The position numbers were made by a program, and so were the translations under genes. A DNA stretch of 64,000 nt from assembly GCA_030849465.1 (NCBI GenBank), contig JARVLF010000016.1:1658702-1722701 (forward strand), written 5' to 3'. A model generated the notes under the pieces. It ran no database searches and was not told where the DNA came from. It saw nothing but the letters and a program-made list of their open reading frames with translations. This document shows positions 40,276 through 50,318 of this stretch, piece after piece (within the stretch, counting starts at the first letter, position 1; every line of letters starts with the position of its first letter). The DNA is from Moesziomyces globuligerus (taxonomy: Eukaryota > Basidiomycota > Ustilaginomycetes > Ustilaginales > Ustilaginaceae).

Positions 40276-41841
40276 ATGTTGCGCGGCGTAAAGAGGCTCG
40301 GAGCCAAGCGGCCGACGCTGCTGCTGCGATGCCTTCTGGTCATCGCCGCCGAGCTCGCGGTCAACGCGCTCCTCTGGATCGTAGCCGCCATCGTCTTTCG
40401 ACAGCGTCCCCGCTTCCTCTCGCTCTGCCTCCTCGCATGGACCTTGGGCTTGCGACATGCTCTCGATGCGGATCACATCTCGGTCATCGACAACGCCACG
40501 CGCCGCATCGTCTCGCTCAGGTACACCAGGCACACCAGGCACACCGACGAGGGCCGCGTCTCGCGACCCAGACGTCCCGTGACCTGCGGACTCTGGTTCT
40601 CGCTCGGGCATTCGACCATCGTCGTCGCCGTCATCTGCGCCATCGCAATCAGCTTGGGCATCGTCGATCGCCTCGGTAAGGTCAGCTCGGTGGGCGGCAT
40701 CATCGGCGCCGCCGTCTCGGGCTCGACGCTCTTCCTGTTTGCAGTCGTCAACTCGATCCTGCTCTACCAGAGCGTCGTTGCCTCTCGCACGCATCGTGCC
40801 AATCAAGACGCTGCTGGGCCAACCGAGGGCGAGCAAGCCGACAAAGCTCCCGACCGTCACTTCCGCGGGATCTTCACCCGGCTCGCCTACCCGCTCTTCC
40901 GGCTCGTCGACCGGCCTTACAAGCTCTATCCGGTCGGCATCCTGTTCGGCCTCGGTTTCGACACGGCATCTTCGATCGCGCTGCTCGGCATCGCCGGAGC
41001 CACCAACACGCAGGTGCAGGATACCGAGCTGGGCTCAGGCGACAACATCCTCCCCGCCGACGCCAACCGCCGATCGGATGCAGCCATCGTACTGCTCGCG
41101 CTGCTCTTCACCGCCGGCATGACGCTCGTCGACAGCCTCGACTCGGTGCTGATGATCAACGCATACGCTCCGGGAGAGCTCCTCGCGCCTGTGGCCAAGC
41201 ACGGTCAAGGCGCCAGTGCCGGCCGCTGGGCATGGCTGCGCAGACTGCGATTCCTCGAAGACACCGGTGCAGCGGCAAGCGCCCGCAGCAGCTCCAACAC
41301 AGCCGCACGTCAGCTGGACACCCACGATGGCGAAATCGACGATGCCAAGGCGAGGGAGGACGGCGTGGCGGAAAGCAAGCTCACTCCGGGAACGGAGGAC
41401 CTGCAGAAGCTTCCCGAGCTGTCGGCATCTCACGCCGCTAATCAGAAGGACCACCACCCAGATGAGGACGGCAAGCTGGGCGCAGGGTCTTTGGCCGAAG
41501 AGCAAGCGGAAGGCGAGGATTCGGAGAGGGGCACGGGCTCGACGCTGTCGCAGCTCCTGACGCTGCTGTCGATCTTGCTGGCGTTTGCCATCTCGATCAT
41601 CACGCTGCTGGGGCTGATCGGGGAGAACTGCGATCGGTGCGCGAGGGCGGCGTCCAAGCAGGACGAGACGCACGACGGCGGCCTCGAGGGAAGGTGGTGG
41701 TTGTTCTGGCAGCAGGCCAACGACGCTTCGGGCATCATCGGTTCGTGCATCGTCGGGGGCTTTGCTGCGATCCTGCTCGTGTGGTACGCCAGCAAGGCGA
41801 TCCTCCGGCGATACGCTCGCCGCAACGGCCACGACCACTAG
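40276..41841 (+). CDS. Nickel/cobalt transporter, NiCoT family
   Basis: 521-residue multi-pass permease of the NiCoT family (fission yeast Nic1 type), which imports Ni2+ or Co2+, for example for urease. Motif I RHALDADHI is at 60-68, motif II FSLGHSTIVV at 108-117, motif III LGFDTASS at 226-233 and motif IV GMTLVDSLDS at 281-290. Motif III normally reads LGFDTATE, so an acidic residue is replaced by Ser here. A hydrophilic cytosolic loop of about 125 residues (305-430) interrupts the membrane segments. Eight hydrophobic segments are visible. The ATG at 40276 is the first of the frame. Confidence 0.88.
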   Translation: MLRGVKRLGAKRPTLLLRCLLVIAAELAVNALLWIVAAIVFRQRPRFLSLCLLAWTLGLRHALDADHISVIDNATRRIVSLRYTRHTRHTDEGRVSRPRRPVTCGLWFSLGHSTIVVAVICAIAISLGIVDRLGKVSSVGGIIGAAVSGSTLFLFAVVNSILLYQSVVASRTHRANQDAAGPTEGEQADKAPDRHFRGIFTRLAYPLFRLVDRPYKLYPVGILFGLGFDTASSIALLGIAGATNTQVQDTELGSGDNILPADANRRSDAAIVLLALLFTAGMTLVDSLDSVLMINAYAPGELLAPVAKHGQGASAGRWAWLRRLRFLEDTGAAASARSSSNTAARQLDTHDGEIDDAKAREDGVAESKLTPGTEDLQKLPELSASHAANQKDHHPDEDGKLGAGSLAEEQAEGEDSERGTGSTLSQLLTLLSILLAFAISIITLLGLIGENCDRCARAASKQDETHDGGLEGRWWLFWQQANDASGIIGSCIVGGFAAILLVWYASKAILRRYARRNGHDH

Positions 41842-42878
41842 ATAGTCACACAGGACGGGCTAGCACGGACCAGTCGCCGATGCTTGGTAGATTCAATTGA
41901 TCGGGCTGTTCCTCCGTGCCGGTCTGGGATCCGACGAGAAGCAGGATGCGGACGTGCGAGGCCAGGTCGACAGCCAACTCAGATGGATAGGCAAATCGGG
42001 TCTCGGAAGCAAGAGTGTGCTGAGCAGGCATCCGAGAGCCGAGACGAGCCAGAGCAAAGCCCAAACCAAGAAGGCTGAGCCGAATCCCGAAGGAGATCCG
42101 ACAGTGCCTTGCCCGAAGGGCCGAAGGGGCCCAGTTGGGATCTGGATGACTGGAAACCTCCGAAGCTTTTATGCTCCGAAGAGGCAGCAGAACGTCCGGA
42201 GCATCGCACAAAGCGGATCCGTCATCGGCACCTCCGAGCCCAGATGCAAATGTTGGGGACCGCGCAGCCCAGCCACGCGAGCATATCCACGCGAGCATGG
42301 GCGAGCCCGAAATCCGAAGCACTCTGTGCGTCGGTGTGCATGGGAGGACCCTGGCAGGGCGAAGGCTCAGCCATGTCAACGAGCAGATCGACGTCGTGCT
42401 CTTCATGCGGCTCGGCGTCCGCGGAGCTCTGCGCTGAGAACGACGGGCAGTCGAAGCAGTGAAAAATTGTCAGCGTGGCTGATCAAGAGAGCGGCCAAGC
42501 TGTGCTGTGCTGTACGGCGTTGTGCGTTTTTTTTTTGGGTTGGAAGATTTCGCGATTCGGTCCGGATTGGATTGGATTACCGGTGCCGGATGACTGGGAT
42601 TGCGCCTCGCTCGTCGCGTGGGTCGGTGGTGCCCAAGTGGGAGTGACGCGTGCCAAGCTCGAGCTGTGCGACAGTGGCAGTACTGTACTAGTGTATGCTT
42701 CTCCCCTCGGAGAAAAGTGAGCGGCTCTTCTTTCTCGGTAACGCCGATGGGACCCTGGCCAGCTTTCGCATCGTAGTCCGGAAGCGTATAAAGGCGTTTG
42801 GCTTCGACCTCGAAAGCGCACGGCTTGCCCACCATCGTCATCCGTTCTTGCTGCCAACGACCCACGTCCGACCCAACG
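41842..42878. other. 1.04 kb intergenic region
   Basis: Between two genes in the same direction. ORFs on both strands overlap and are not recognisable. A T run lies at 42530-42537 and a TATA box near its right end. Confidence 0.5.
42787..42792 (+). promoter_or_regulatory. TATA box of the THEM6-like gene
   Basis: TATAAA about 92 bp before the ATG at 42879. Confidence 0.55.
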
Positions 42879-43997
42879 ATGACAGCCGCGCCTGTCGTCA
42901 AGCCCGCATCCAGCGGCACGCGTCTCTTGTCGACGCTGGCTCCGCTCAGTGCGCTCACCGTCATGGTCTCGCCGTGGGGCTACTCGACGCTCAAGGCGCT
43001 CCTGCTCGAGCCCATCCGCCTCAACCCTCCCGTCTGGATCCGCGTGCTGCTCGGTCTGCTCGTGCTCGCCAACCTCCGCTCGACGCCGTTTGCCTGGCAC
43101 GTGCGCGTCCTCTACCCGGCCTTCAAAGCCGTCCTGCGAGCTCGTCCCTGGCTCTCCACTCCGCCCCCGCAGGCGCTCACGCACGCGGCCATCAAGCCGC
43201 AGCTCAAGCTCACGCAGCTTCCGCTCGGCAAGGACGTCTTCCTCGACACGTCGTCGCACCACTTTATCGCCACGCTCGACGAGTGCGACTGGAACGGCCA
43301 CCTCTCCAACTCGTCCTACTCGCGCTCGCTCGACTACACGCGCATGGCACACAACTCGCCGAGGTTCCTCAAACTCTACTACGACGGCGGCTGGGTCGCG
43401 CTCGGTGGCTCGGCGTTCAACTTCCATCGCGAGATCCCCATCCTCGCGCGCTACACGATCCGCATGAGCCTCGAAGCCTGGGACGACAAGTGGCTCTACG
43501 TCGTCGGCAGGTTCGTAGCTCCCGCCAAGAGCGCCAACAGGGCGGCGCCAGCTGCGGCCACCAACGCCGTCACCGAGATGCTGCAGCCGGGCGAGACGCT
43601 CTACTGCACCTCGATCTCGCGCTACGTCTGCAAGTCGGGCAGACGCACCATCCCTCCCTGGCTCGCCATCGCCACCTCGGGCTACGGCACGCACGACGCC
43701 ACGCGCGCCAACTGGCACAAGGCCGAGAAGCTCCGCGCCTACTACCTCGACAAGGAGACCCAGGCCTACCTCGCAAAGACGCGCAAGAAGTCGGTCCCCG
43801 CCAACGCCCAGGCCAAGCTCATCAAAAAGGCGGCTCTGCTCCGCCAGTACCGCCTCGAGAGCGAGAGGCAGGGCACCCCGGACGAGGCCTGGATGGACAA
43901 GAGCTACTGGGAGAAGGACGAGTGGGAGACCAGGCGCAGGCAGGGTCTCGAACGACTCGGCGTCAGCGTCGGCATCCTTCCGGCGCTGGAAAAGTGA
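42879..43997 (+). CDS. THEM6-like hotdog-fold membrane protein
   Basis: 372 residues. A hydrophobic N-terminal part (about 10-75) contains one or two membrane anchors. The central region (about 120-270) is a 4-hydroxybenzoyl-CoA-thioesterase-like hotdog domain with DECDWNGHLSNSSYSRSLDYTR, the usual place of the 'D...HvNN..Y' active-site segment of THEM6-type proteins. A charged C-terminal tail (residues 270-372) follows. THEM6 proteins are ER-linked and affect ether-lipid levels in animals; the fungal members are uncharacterised. The start follows a TATA box at the expected distance. Confidence 0.75.
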   Translation: MTAAPVVKPASSGTRLLSTLAPLSALTVMVSPWGYSTLKALLLEPIRLNPPVWIRVLLGLLVLANLRSTPFAWHVRVLYPAFKAVLRARPWLSTPPPQALTHAAIKPQLKLTQLPLGKDVFLDTSSHHFIATLDECDWNGHLSNSSYSRSLDYTRMAHNSPRFLKLYYDGGWVALGGSAFNFHREIPILARYTIRMSLEAWDDKWLYVVGRFVAPAKSANRAAPAAATNAVTEMLQPGETLYCTSISRYVCKSGRRTIPPWLAIATSGYGTHDATRANWHKAEKLRAYYLDKETQAYLAKTRKKSVPANAQAKLIKKAALLRQYRLESERQGTPDEAWMDKSYWEKDEWETRRRQGLERLGVSVGILPALEK

Positions 43998-44184
43998 AAC
44001 TCAAAGAGCCTCCCGAGCTCGTCGAGTCGTCATCGCCAGAGACTCATGCATCATAGACCGTATCGCTAATTTTACTGTACACGTACATGGACCGAAATGA
44101 ACTTGATTCGCATCGCTGGCAAGCTTTCTAGCGCCAAGTGGGGGACTCGAGGCGGATCGTGGTGCAGGGCATGATGGGTTGGGT

Positions 44185-45267
44185 CTAGGCCCAAGCGGCG
44201 TTGACTTCGTTGTACTGGGCCTGGGTGAGGGGTTTGATGCTGCCGTGCTTGAGCTGCTTGGGCATGCCCGAGGGGAAGCCGAGGTCGGTGTAGCCGTACT
44301 GGTCGATGCCTCGATTGGCGCTGTAGGGGTAGTATCCTGCTGGGTTGCGGCCGTACTGGTCGAGGAAGACGTACCACTTGTTGCTCGTGTTCTCCTGCAC
44401 GTACATGGGCGCTTCGGCCTGGTTGTTGTTGTCGACAAACTGGGTGGCCGAACCAATGTTGGTCCAAGGACCTCGGATGCCAGAGTTGCTCACCTGGCCT
44501 CGCACCTTGTAGACGCTCTCGTCCTTGAAGAAGCGCACGTACTGGTCGGTACCCGAGGTAGGTCCACGGCCGATGGTGAGGTCGATCACTCCCACGTTGT
44601 TGCCGAGGTCCATGAAGACCTCGGGCGTGGTGAAGGTGACAAAGTCGGTGGTGTAGGACGAGTAGATCTTGTCGTAGTCCGGATTGCCCGAGTGCGAGGC
44701 GTCGGCGTACTTGTTCGAGGACCAGTAGACGAGGAAGCGCTGCTCGTCTTGCAGCCAGATGGCCTCGGGCGCCCAAGCCATGCGGAAGTTCTTGGGCACC
44801 ACTTCGACCAGACGCGAAGGCTTCCACTTTGTGAGGCTCGCACCCTCAGACTCCCAGATGACGAGGTTGCGGCTGAGGAACTTGCCGCTGAATCCGCCGG
44901 CGGCAGTCTGGTTGAGGTCGGTGCCAATGATGTAGTGCTGCGACTCGTCGCCCTTGCTGACGAGGTACATGTCGCGCACCGCCTTGGTCCCGACGGTCGA
45001 GGTGAGCAGAGGCGCTCCCTTTTTGAGCGGCTTGTAGGAGAGCACATTGTTGCCGTTGGAGAGGTGGCCAAAGATCTGCTCACCGGCCGGATAGGTGGTG
45101 TAGACGCCCGGCTCTTTGTAGTTGTCGTAAAAGTGGATGAGCAGGTATCCGACCTTGTCCGACGCACGCTTCAGGAGCGACGAGTCGTCCGAAACGGGGC
45201 GGGCGGCCGCGAAAGCGACCAGACCGAGCTGGAGCAGCAAGAGCAGCTTTGCCTGGAGACCGAGCAT
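44185..45267 (-). CDS. Secreted glycoside hydrolase, GH43-like beta-propeller
   Basis: 360 residues with a signal peptide (MLGLQAK, a Leu-rich core, cleavage near residue 22-24) followed by a KR pair at about 33-34 suitable for Kex2. The rest fits a five-bladed propeller of the GH43 type, acting on arabinose- or xylose-containing plant polysaccharides. Blade-type motifs are GYLLIHFYD near the start, WAPEAIW in the middle, FMDLGNNVGVIDLTIG, and AEAPMYV near residue 290, the usual place of the acid/base Glu. No carbohydrate-binding module is attached. The precise activity cannot be told. It is convergent with the THEM6-like gene. Confidence 0.75.
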   Translation of the reverse strand: MLGLQAKLLLLLQLGLVAFAAARPVSDDSSLLKRASDKVGYLLIHFYDNYKEPGVYTTYPAGEQIFGHLSNGNNVLSYKPLKKGAPLLTSTVGTKAVRDMYLVSKGDESQHYIIGTDLNQTAAGGFSGKFLSRNLVIWESEGASLTKWKPSRLVEVVPKNFRMAWAPEAIWLQDEQRFLVYWSSNKYADASHSGNPDYDKIYSSYTTDFVTFTTPEVFMDLGNNVGVIDLTIGRGPTSGTDQYVRFFKDESVYKVRGQVSNSGIRGPWTNIGSATQFVDNNNQAEAPMYVQENTSNKWYVFLDQYGRNPAGYYPYSANRGIDQYGYTDLGFPSGMPKQLKHGSIKPLTQAQYNEVNAAWA

Positions 45268-46348
45268 GGTGGTGTCAAGGTTGAGGGGTAAGGTGTGTCG
45301 AGAACTGGGGCTACCAAGTCACTGCACTCGGTCCCCCCTTTATGCCTTCTTGGTGGAAGTCTGTGCTACATCAAGATGCGCTGGGGCCTAGGAGTAGCTT
45401 AGCAAACGCGCAATAGCCTGGGTGTGGGCCTCGGACATCTCACTCCGGTGGACCCTTGCAGAAGCAGGGTGGGGTGCTAGTGAAGGAACGGCGCCGAGTA
45501 CGCAGAGCTGGAACAGACGATCCGCTCGACCATGCAGCGGCTGGTTGCTGATCTGCGGTGATCTTGTTCATGGAAGCGTGCGGACATGGAAGCGCGGAAG
45601 TCGTCGGGCATGATGGAGAGACAGACGAGCGCTGTTTGGCACCTGCGGAGTTCGGAAATCTCAGCATGACGATGGCCGAATATAGCTAGGCTGAAGCGAG
45701 ATGCGGCGCTTGTGGGGTCTTGCGGGGCACCCAAGCGAGCGAGCTCGGCTGGGAATCTTTGCACTCTGGGGTTCGCCCTTCTCTCCAGGCGGCCTGATGC
45801 GATGCGCGGGGTCGAGTGCGCGCGTCGACATCATGATGCTTCGGGTTCATGCGCTGAACGACAGGCTTACGGTGCTAGCGCCGAGCTTGTCGTGGCAATG
45901 GAGCCGACGGAACCAGCTGGGCCGAAGGCGGGGATGATGGCTGTTGAGTGGCATCGACATGCTGTTCGAGCCCGATCCCGAGATCGAGACGGAGACGACA
46001 TCGCCGATTCCAGTCGCTGGACGGCGTTTTGGTCGGGTGACGTGCAGCGAAAGCGTGTGACAGGCGACGGTTGAGCCGACGAGGCGTCTCAGCGCACGGA
46101 ACATCCGCTGCCCCGCACTTTTATCGACCGGGGATTTAGCCGTCGCAAGTTCCGAGGCGCGGCACTAACGGCCTCCACACCAAGCAGAGCAAGAGAAAGA
46201 GAGACTTGCTCTCGAGCTGAGCTTCAGCTGGTGGGGCTCGGAGCTACTCGGCAGGGTCCAGCAGTCGAGGAGTCCAGCATTCGTATTTAGACTCGACCCC
46301 ACCACGTCGTTGCTCCGCCATCATCCGCATCAGCAGCCGCTATCCACC
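45268..46348. other. 1.08 kb divergent intergenic region
   Basis: Between the GH43-like gene and homogentisate dioxygenase. A weak TATA-like CATAAAG lies on the minus strand about 70 bp before the GH43 start. No gene was seen. Confidence 0.45.
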
Positions 46349-47765
46349 ATGTCGCAGATCAAGTACCAGAGGGGCTTCGGCAACCACTTTACCTCCGAGG
46401 CCAGACCGGATACGCTGCCCAAGTTCGGCCACTCGCCTCAAAAGGTCAATCACGGTCTCTACGCCGAGCAGCTCAGCGGCACTGCCTTCACCGCGCCTCG
46501 AGCAAAGAACCAGCGTGCCTGGCTCTACCGCATCCGGCCTTCGGTCAACCACGAGCCCTTCCGCAGCTACGGGCAGGATCGCGTGCTCGGATCCTTCCAC
46601 GCACACTCGCCGCACATTCACCCGACACCGCAGCAACTCCGTTGGGACCCCCTCGTCGAAAACGTCGGCGCAGAGGTGGACTTTGTCGATGGCATGGTCA
46701 CCCTCGCGGGCGCTGGCGATACTCAGCTCAAGAACGGCATCGCCATCCACACCTACACCGCTTCCAAGTCGATGGGCCGTCGCAGCTTTTACAACTCGGA
46801 CGGCGACTTTCTCATCGTACCCCAGCGCGTGCCTCTGCTCCTCCGCACCGAGTTCGGCCTCCTCCACGTACCGCCGCTTCACATCGCCGTCGTTCAGCGC
46901 GGCATCAAGTTCTCGGTCGACTTTGATCCCAACGACAGCGTCTCGGCTTCCAACCCCGCCTTCGGCTACATCTGCGAGACCTTCAAGGGCCACTTTGAGC
47001 TCCCCGACCTCGGCCCCATCGGTGCCAACGGTCTCGCCAACCCGGAAGACTTTGAAACACCCACCGCGCTGTACGAGGACACGCAGGACTCGTGGACCGT
47101 CATCAACAAGTTCATGGGTCGCTTCTTCAGCTACCAGCAGGCGCACTCGCCCTACGACGTCGTCGCCTTCTCGGGCAACTACCTCCCCTACCGCTACGAC
47201 CTCACCAAATTCAACACCATCGGCTCCATCTCGTACGACCATCCCGACCCCAGCATCTTCACCGTCCTCACCTGCCCCTCCGACACGCACGGCACCGCCG
47301 TCTGCGACTTTGTCATCTTCCCGCCCCGCTGGCTCGTCGCCGAAGACACCTTCCGTCCCCCCTACTTCCACCGCAACTGCATGTCCGAATTCATGGGCAA
47401 CATCGTCGGCGTCTACGACGCAAAGGCCACCGGATTCGTCCCCGGCGGCGCCAGCCTGCACAACATGAACTCCGCCCACGGCCCCGACGCACAGACGTTC
47501 CACAAGGCCTCCAACGCTCCTCTCGCCCCCGCAAAGGTCGGCGAGGGTAGCATGAGCTTCATGTTTGAATCCGCCTACCAGCTCGCCACCACAAAGTACG
47601 CCATCGAGTGAGTATCAACTTGCCAGCGCTTCCATCCGATCCATCTCGTCCGTGCTTCTGACACCCTTCATTTCCTCCCATCGCCCATGCTTCAGAGAGA
47701 GCGGAAAGGTGCAACAGGATTACTGGAAGGCGTGGTCCGAGCTCAAAAACAACTTCCAAGCCTAG
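46349..47765 (+). CDS. HGD: Homogentisate 1,2-dioxygenase
   Basis: 442 residues from exons 46349-47607 and 47696-47765. The 88-nt intron begins GTGAGT and ends TTCAG; splicing yields the C-terminus EESGKVQQDYWKAWSELKNNFQA-stop in place of a premature stop. The enzyme opens the ring of homogentisate to maleylacetoacetate in Tyr/Phe and phenylacetate breakdown. The N-terminus YQRGFGNHFTSEA is diagnostic. Iron ligands lie in PPYFHRNCMSEFMGN (His and Glu) and in SAHGPD (His). No targeting signal was seen, so it is cytosolic. Confidence 0.97.
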
Positions 47766-47882
47766 GACGAGAACAACCACCAGTCACGCTTCAGCGCTTG
47801 CAATTCCAGCTCCGAGTCGACTGCGGCCGAACAAAAGCGTGCTGTGAGCAACAAGCTCGAGCATAGTTGTGCCAGGCCATGG

Positions 47883-48915
47883 TCAAGCAGCGTGGATCTC
47901 GCTGTGGTGGTGCTTGAGGTCGACGAAGTTGCGGCTTCGATCCATGGCCACATCGGCCGCCTTGCCCACGGCCCCCATCGTCTTCTGTGCAATGCCGCCC
48001 GACTGCGGTGCCCAAGGGTGCGGTCGTGTCGGCGCCATCTTGCGCGCGTGCAAGAAGTCGTTGACCGTCTTGGTCTGGTCCTTCTCGCTCAGAGCCTCAA
48101 CCAGACGCGGAAGCTGATCGTTCTCCTCCTCCTGTCATGCCAAAAAAGTGAAGCGCCAGTCTCGAAACAGCAGCTGAAGCAAGCAAAAGAGGGTCGTGGC
48201 GCACCTCTGCGTGGTGAAGGAAGAGCTGGCAGGCTTGGACGACGCGCTTGGCATACTCGTCCAGCCCCACCGTGCTGATGCCGTGCGAGTTCAGCTTCGC
48301 CATGGCTTGCTTGACCTGCTGATGCTCGCTGCGATCCTTCTCGGCGACCTCGTGCATGCCGTGCTGCTCCATCATCGTGTAGACAGACATCTCCTACAAG
48401 CACACGGTACTAAAACAACGAACTTGGGTCAGAGGCTCAAGATGGCTGCCTGGAAGAGGATTTGGTCAGGATTGGCGCATCTCGGCATCCGAGTGAGCGG
48501 CGGCCTCATGAATGACCGTGTGGGCGACTGTGCGGATGAGTCAAAGTTACGAACACGGATGAGAAGCAGATCGGGTTGGCCAGCTTGGGCTGCGATGACA
48601 GCTCTTACTGTCGGTGCAGAGAGCTTCGTCTCGCTTTTCATGAGCGTCGATGAAACGCCCAAGGAGATCGCGAATGTTGTCGTGGTCGACCTGCGGTGCA
48701 AAGCAGCATACGAGTGAGAAGCGAGCGTAAGAGACAGGGCTGCTAGCAGACGCCCGGCAACTCACCTTGATCTCGTTGAAGAGACTTGAGCTCGACATGG
48801 TGGTCGTCGCAAAGCTTTGTCCAAGAGCGAGTGGAGCCAGGTTGCTGTGTCGGATGAACAGATTTGCGAGCGGCAGACAAGAGACTCGAGATGCGTTGAA
48901 ACGGAACAGAGCCAT
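47883..48915 (-). CDS. Hemerythrin-like HHE-domain protein, five exons, one atypical donor
   Basis: 238 residues. Exons in coding order: 48915-48766, 48690-48609, 48527-48481, 48393-48205, 48131-47883. HHE proteins carry a four-helix bundle that can bind a di-iron centre. His53 (VDHDN), His84 and Glu85 (VIHEA), His89 and Glu93-94 (HSDAEE), and HGMHEVAEKDRSEHQQ supply likely ligands. The first 38 residues are Arg/Ser/Leu-rich, so mitochondrial targeting is possible. Introns 1, 2 and 4 start GT and end AG. Intron 3 (48394-48480) must start AT (ATGCGCC...), exactly one base from the GTGCGCC of intron 4. Convergent with the dioxygenase, 117 bp between stops. Function is unknown. Confidence 0.8.
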
Positions 48916-50318
48916 CCTACGTAGTCAGATGGCGGTAAGAGGGAGGTGCGGCGTTGGGAGGCTCGGGCAGCAGAGGACGTTTTATAAACGCTACACCGAT
49001 GCTCAGATGGGCTGTTGCAAGGCGATACAGTATTATGCTCATCCGCTGAGGCTGATGTCCCCGATGCCGGCATGAAGGAAGGAGGAGTAGGCAATCAAGT
49101 CATGAGTGACTGTCGACAGAGAGTTGAACGGACCTCTTTCGTGTGCGAAATGTCGGAGCAGGCGTGTGATTCACTCGTCTTCTCGCTGACATCTCTTGGG
49201 TGGTCTGATCCGGCATCCTGTCTATTTCAGACAGCGGATGCGATAGGCCAGCTGAGTCCTACGGAGGATGACTGCGCGATCTGAACATTGGTCCCAACAC
49301 AGTCACTTGTATAAGAGAGAAGGAGCTCGAGAGACGGAGCTCGAGAGACGGAACGAGCATCTTGTGACCTCTGCGAGCCCGATGGCGATGCAGAGACCTG
49401 GCCTCGGTCCCCTTCCCGGGGCAACCAGTAGCTGTGCGCTGCAGGAGAAGGAAGAAAGGAGCGACTGAGAGCGATGGAGGCTGACCGGTCCGTTGAATCA
49501 GCTGTCTCGTAGTGCGCAGCTGGCGTAGCCGCCAACGGTCCCATTCCAACGAGACTGTAGGAAACTTAGGCGCGCGGTGGCGTAGCACTTTCCTGAGTCA
49601 TTCTTCGTCAGAGACTCGCATTGACCACCGAAAGCGTGAGCTATGCACAGCTGAAGGCGAGCACCGCGCCGCACCATGAGTCGTCACGTTGAGCCAAATG
49701 AAATGTAGGGGTGGGGGCATGTTCGCACGCACGGCGGGCAGGGCTGATTCTGCTCCAACAACACTTGCCAGCGGGGCGTCGTGATGCACCAATGTTTGCT
49801 GCTGCTAGCGAGCTCGCGCCTGCCTTTCGATAAACACCGGGTCCATTCAGCTGAGCCTCGAGCATGACTAGCTATGCTATGCCTCGTTCAAGCCGCCACG
49901 AAAGGTCGTTGGATCGACCGTAGTGCGCACGCATGCAGGGTCCCGGCGCCGCGGAAATGGCGGGGCTCCAAGACCTCTCTCGGGGGCCGGCAAAACCAAA
50001 CCCTGACTTGATCCTTGGGCCGCAAGCCGGGCGACCTGAAGCTTGCTTGGTCTCCATCAAGACGTCCTTCCCTTCCTTGGTCCACCTACCCCACGTGCTC
50101 GCGCCTCTTGCATGGCTCCGCTAGCGCTGCGATCTCTCTCACGAGCAGACGGACGAACTGCGTACGAGTCAGAGTCACAAAATCGAGTGCCTTCGCTCCT
50201 CCGGCTTATGCGTTATGCGCCCCCACTTCGCACGCTAGCGGTATCGCTTTCCACACGGCTGCCTCTTGTCTGCGAATGCCGATAGAGCTCTCGATAGAAA
50301 CCGGCTCCACGCATCAAG
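48916..50318. other. 1.4 kb divergent intergenic region
   Basis: Between the HHE gene and the zinc-cluster regulator. Only short, unrecognisable ORFs. No repeats of note. Confidence 0.5.
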
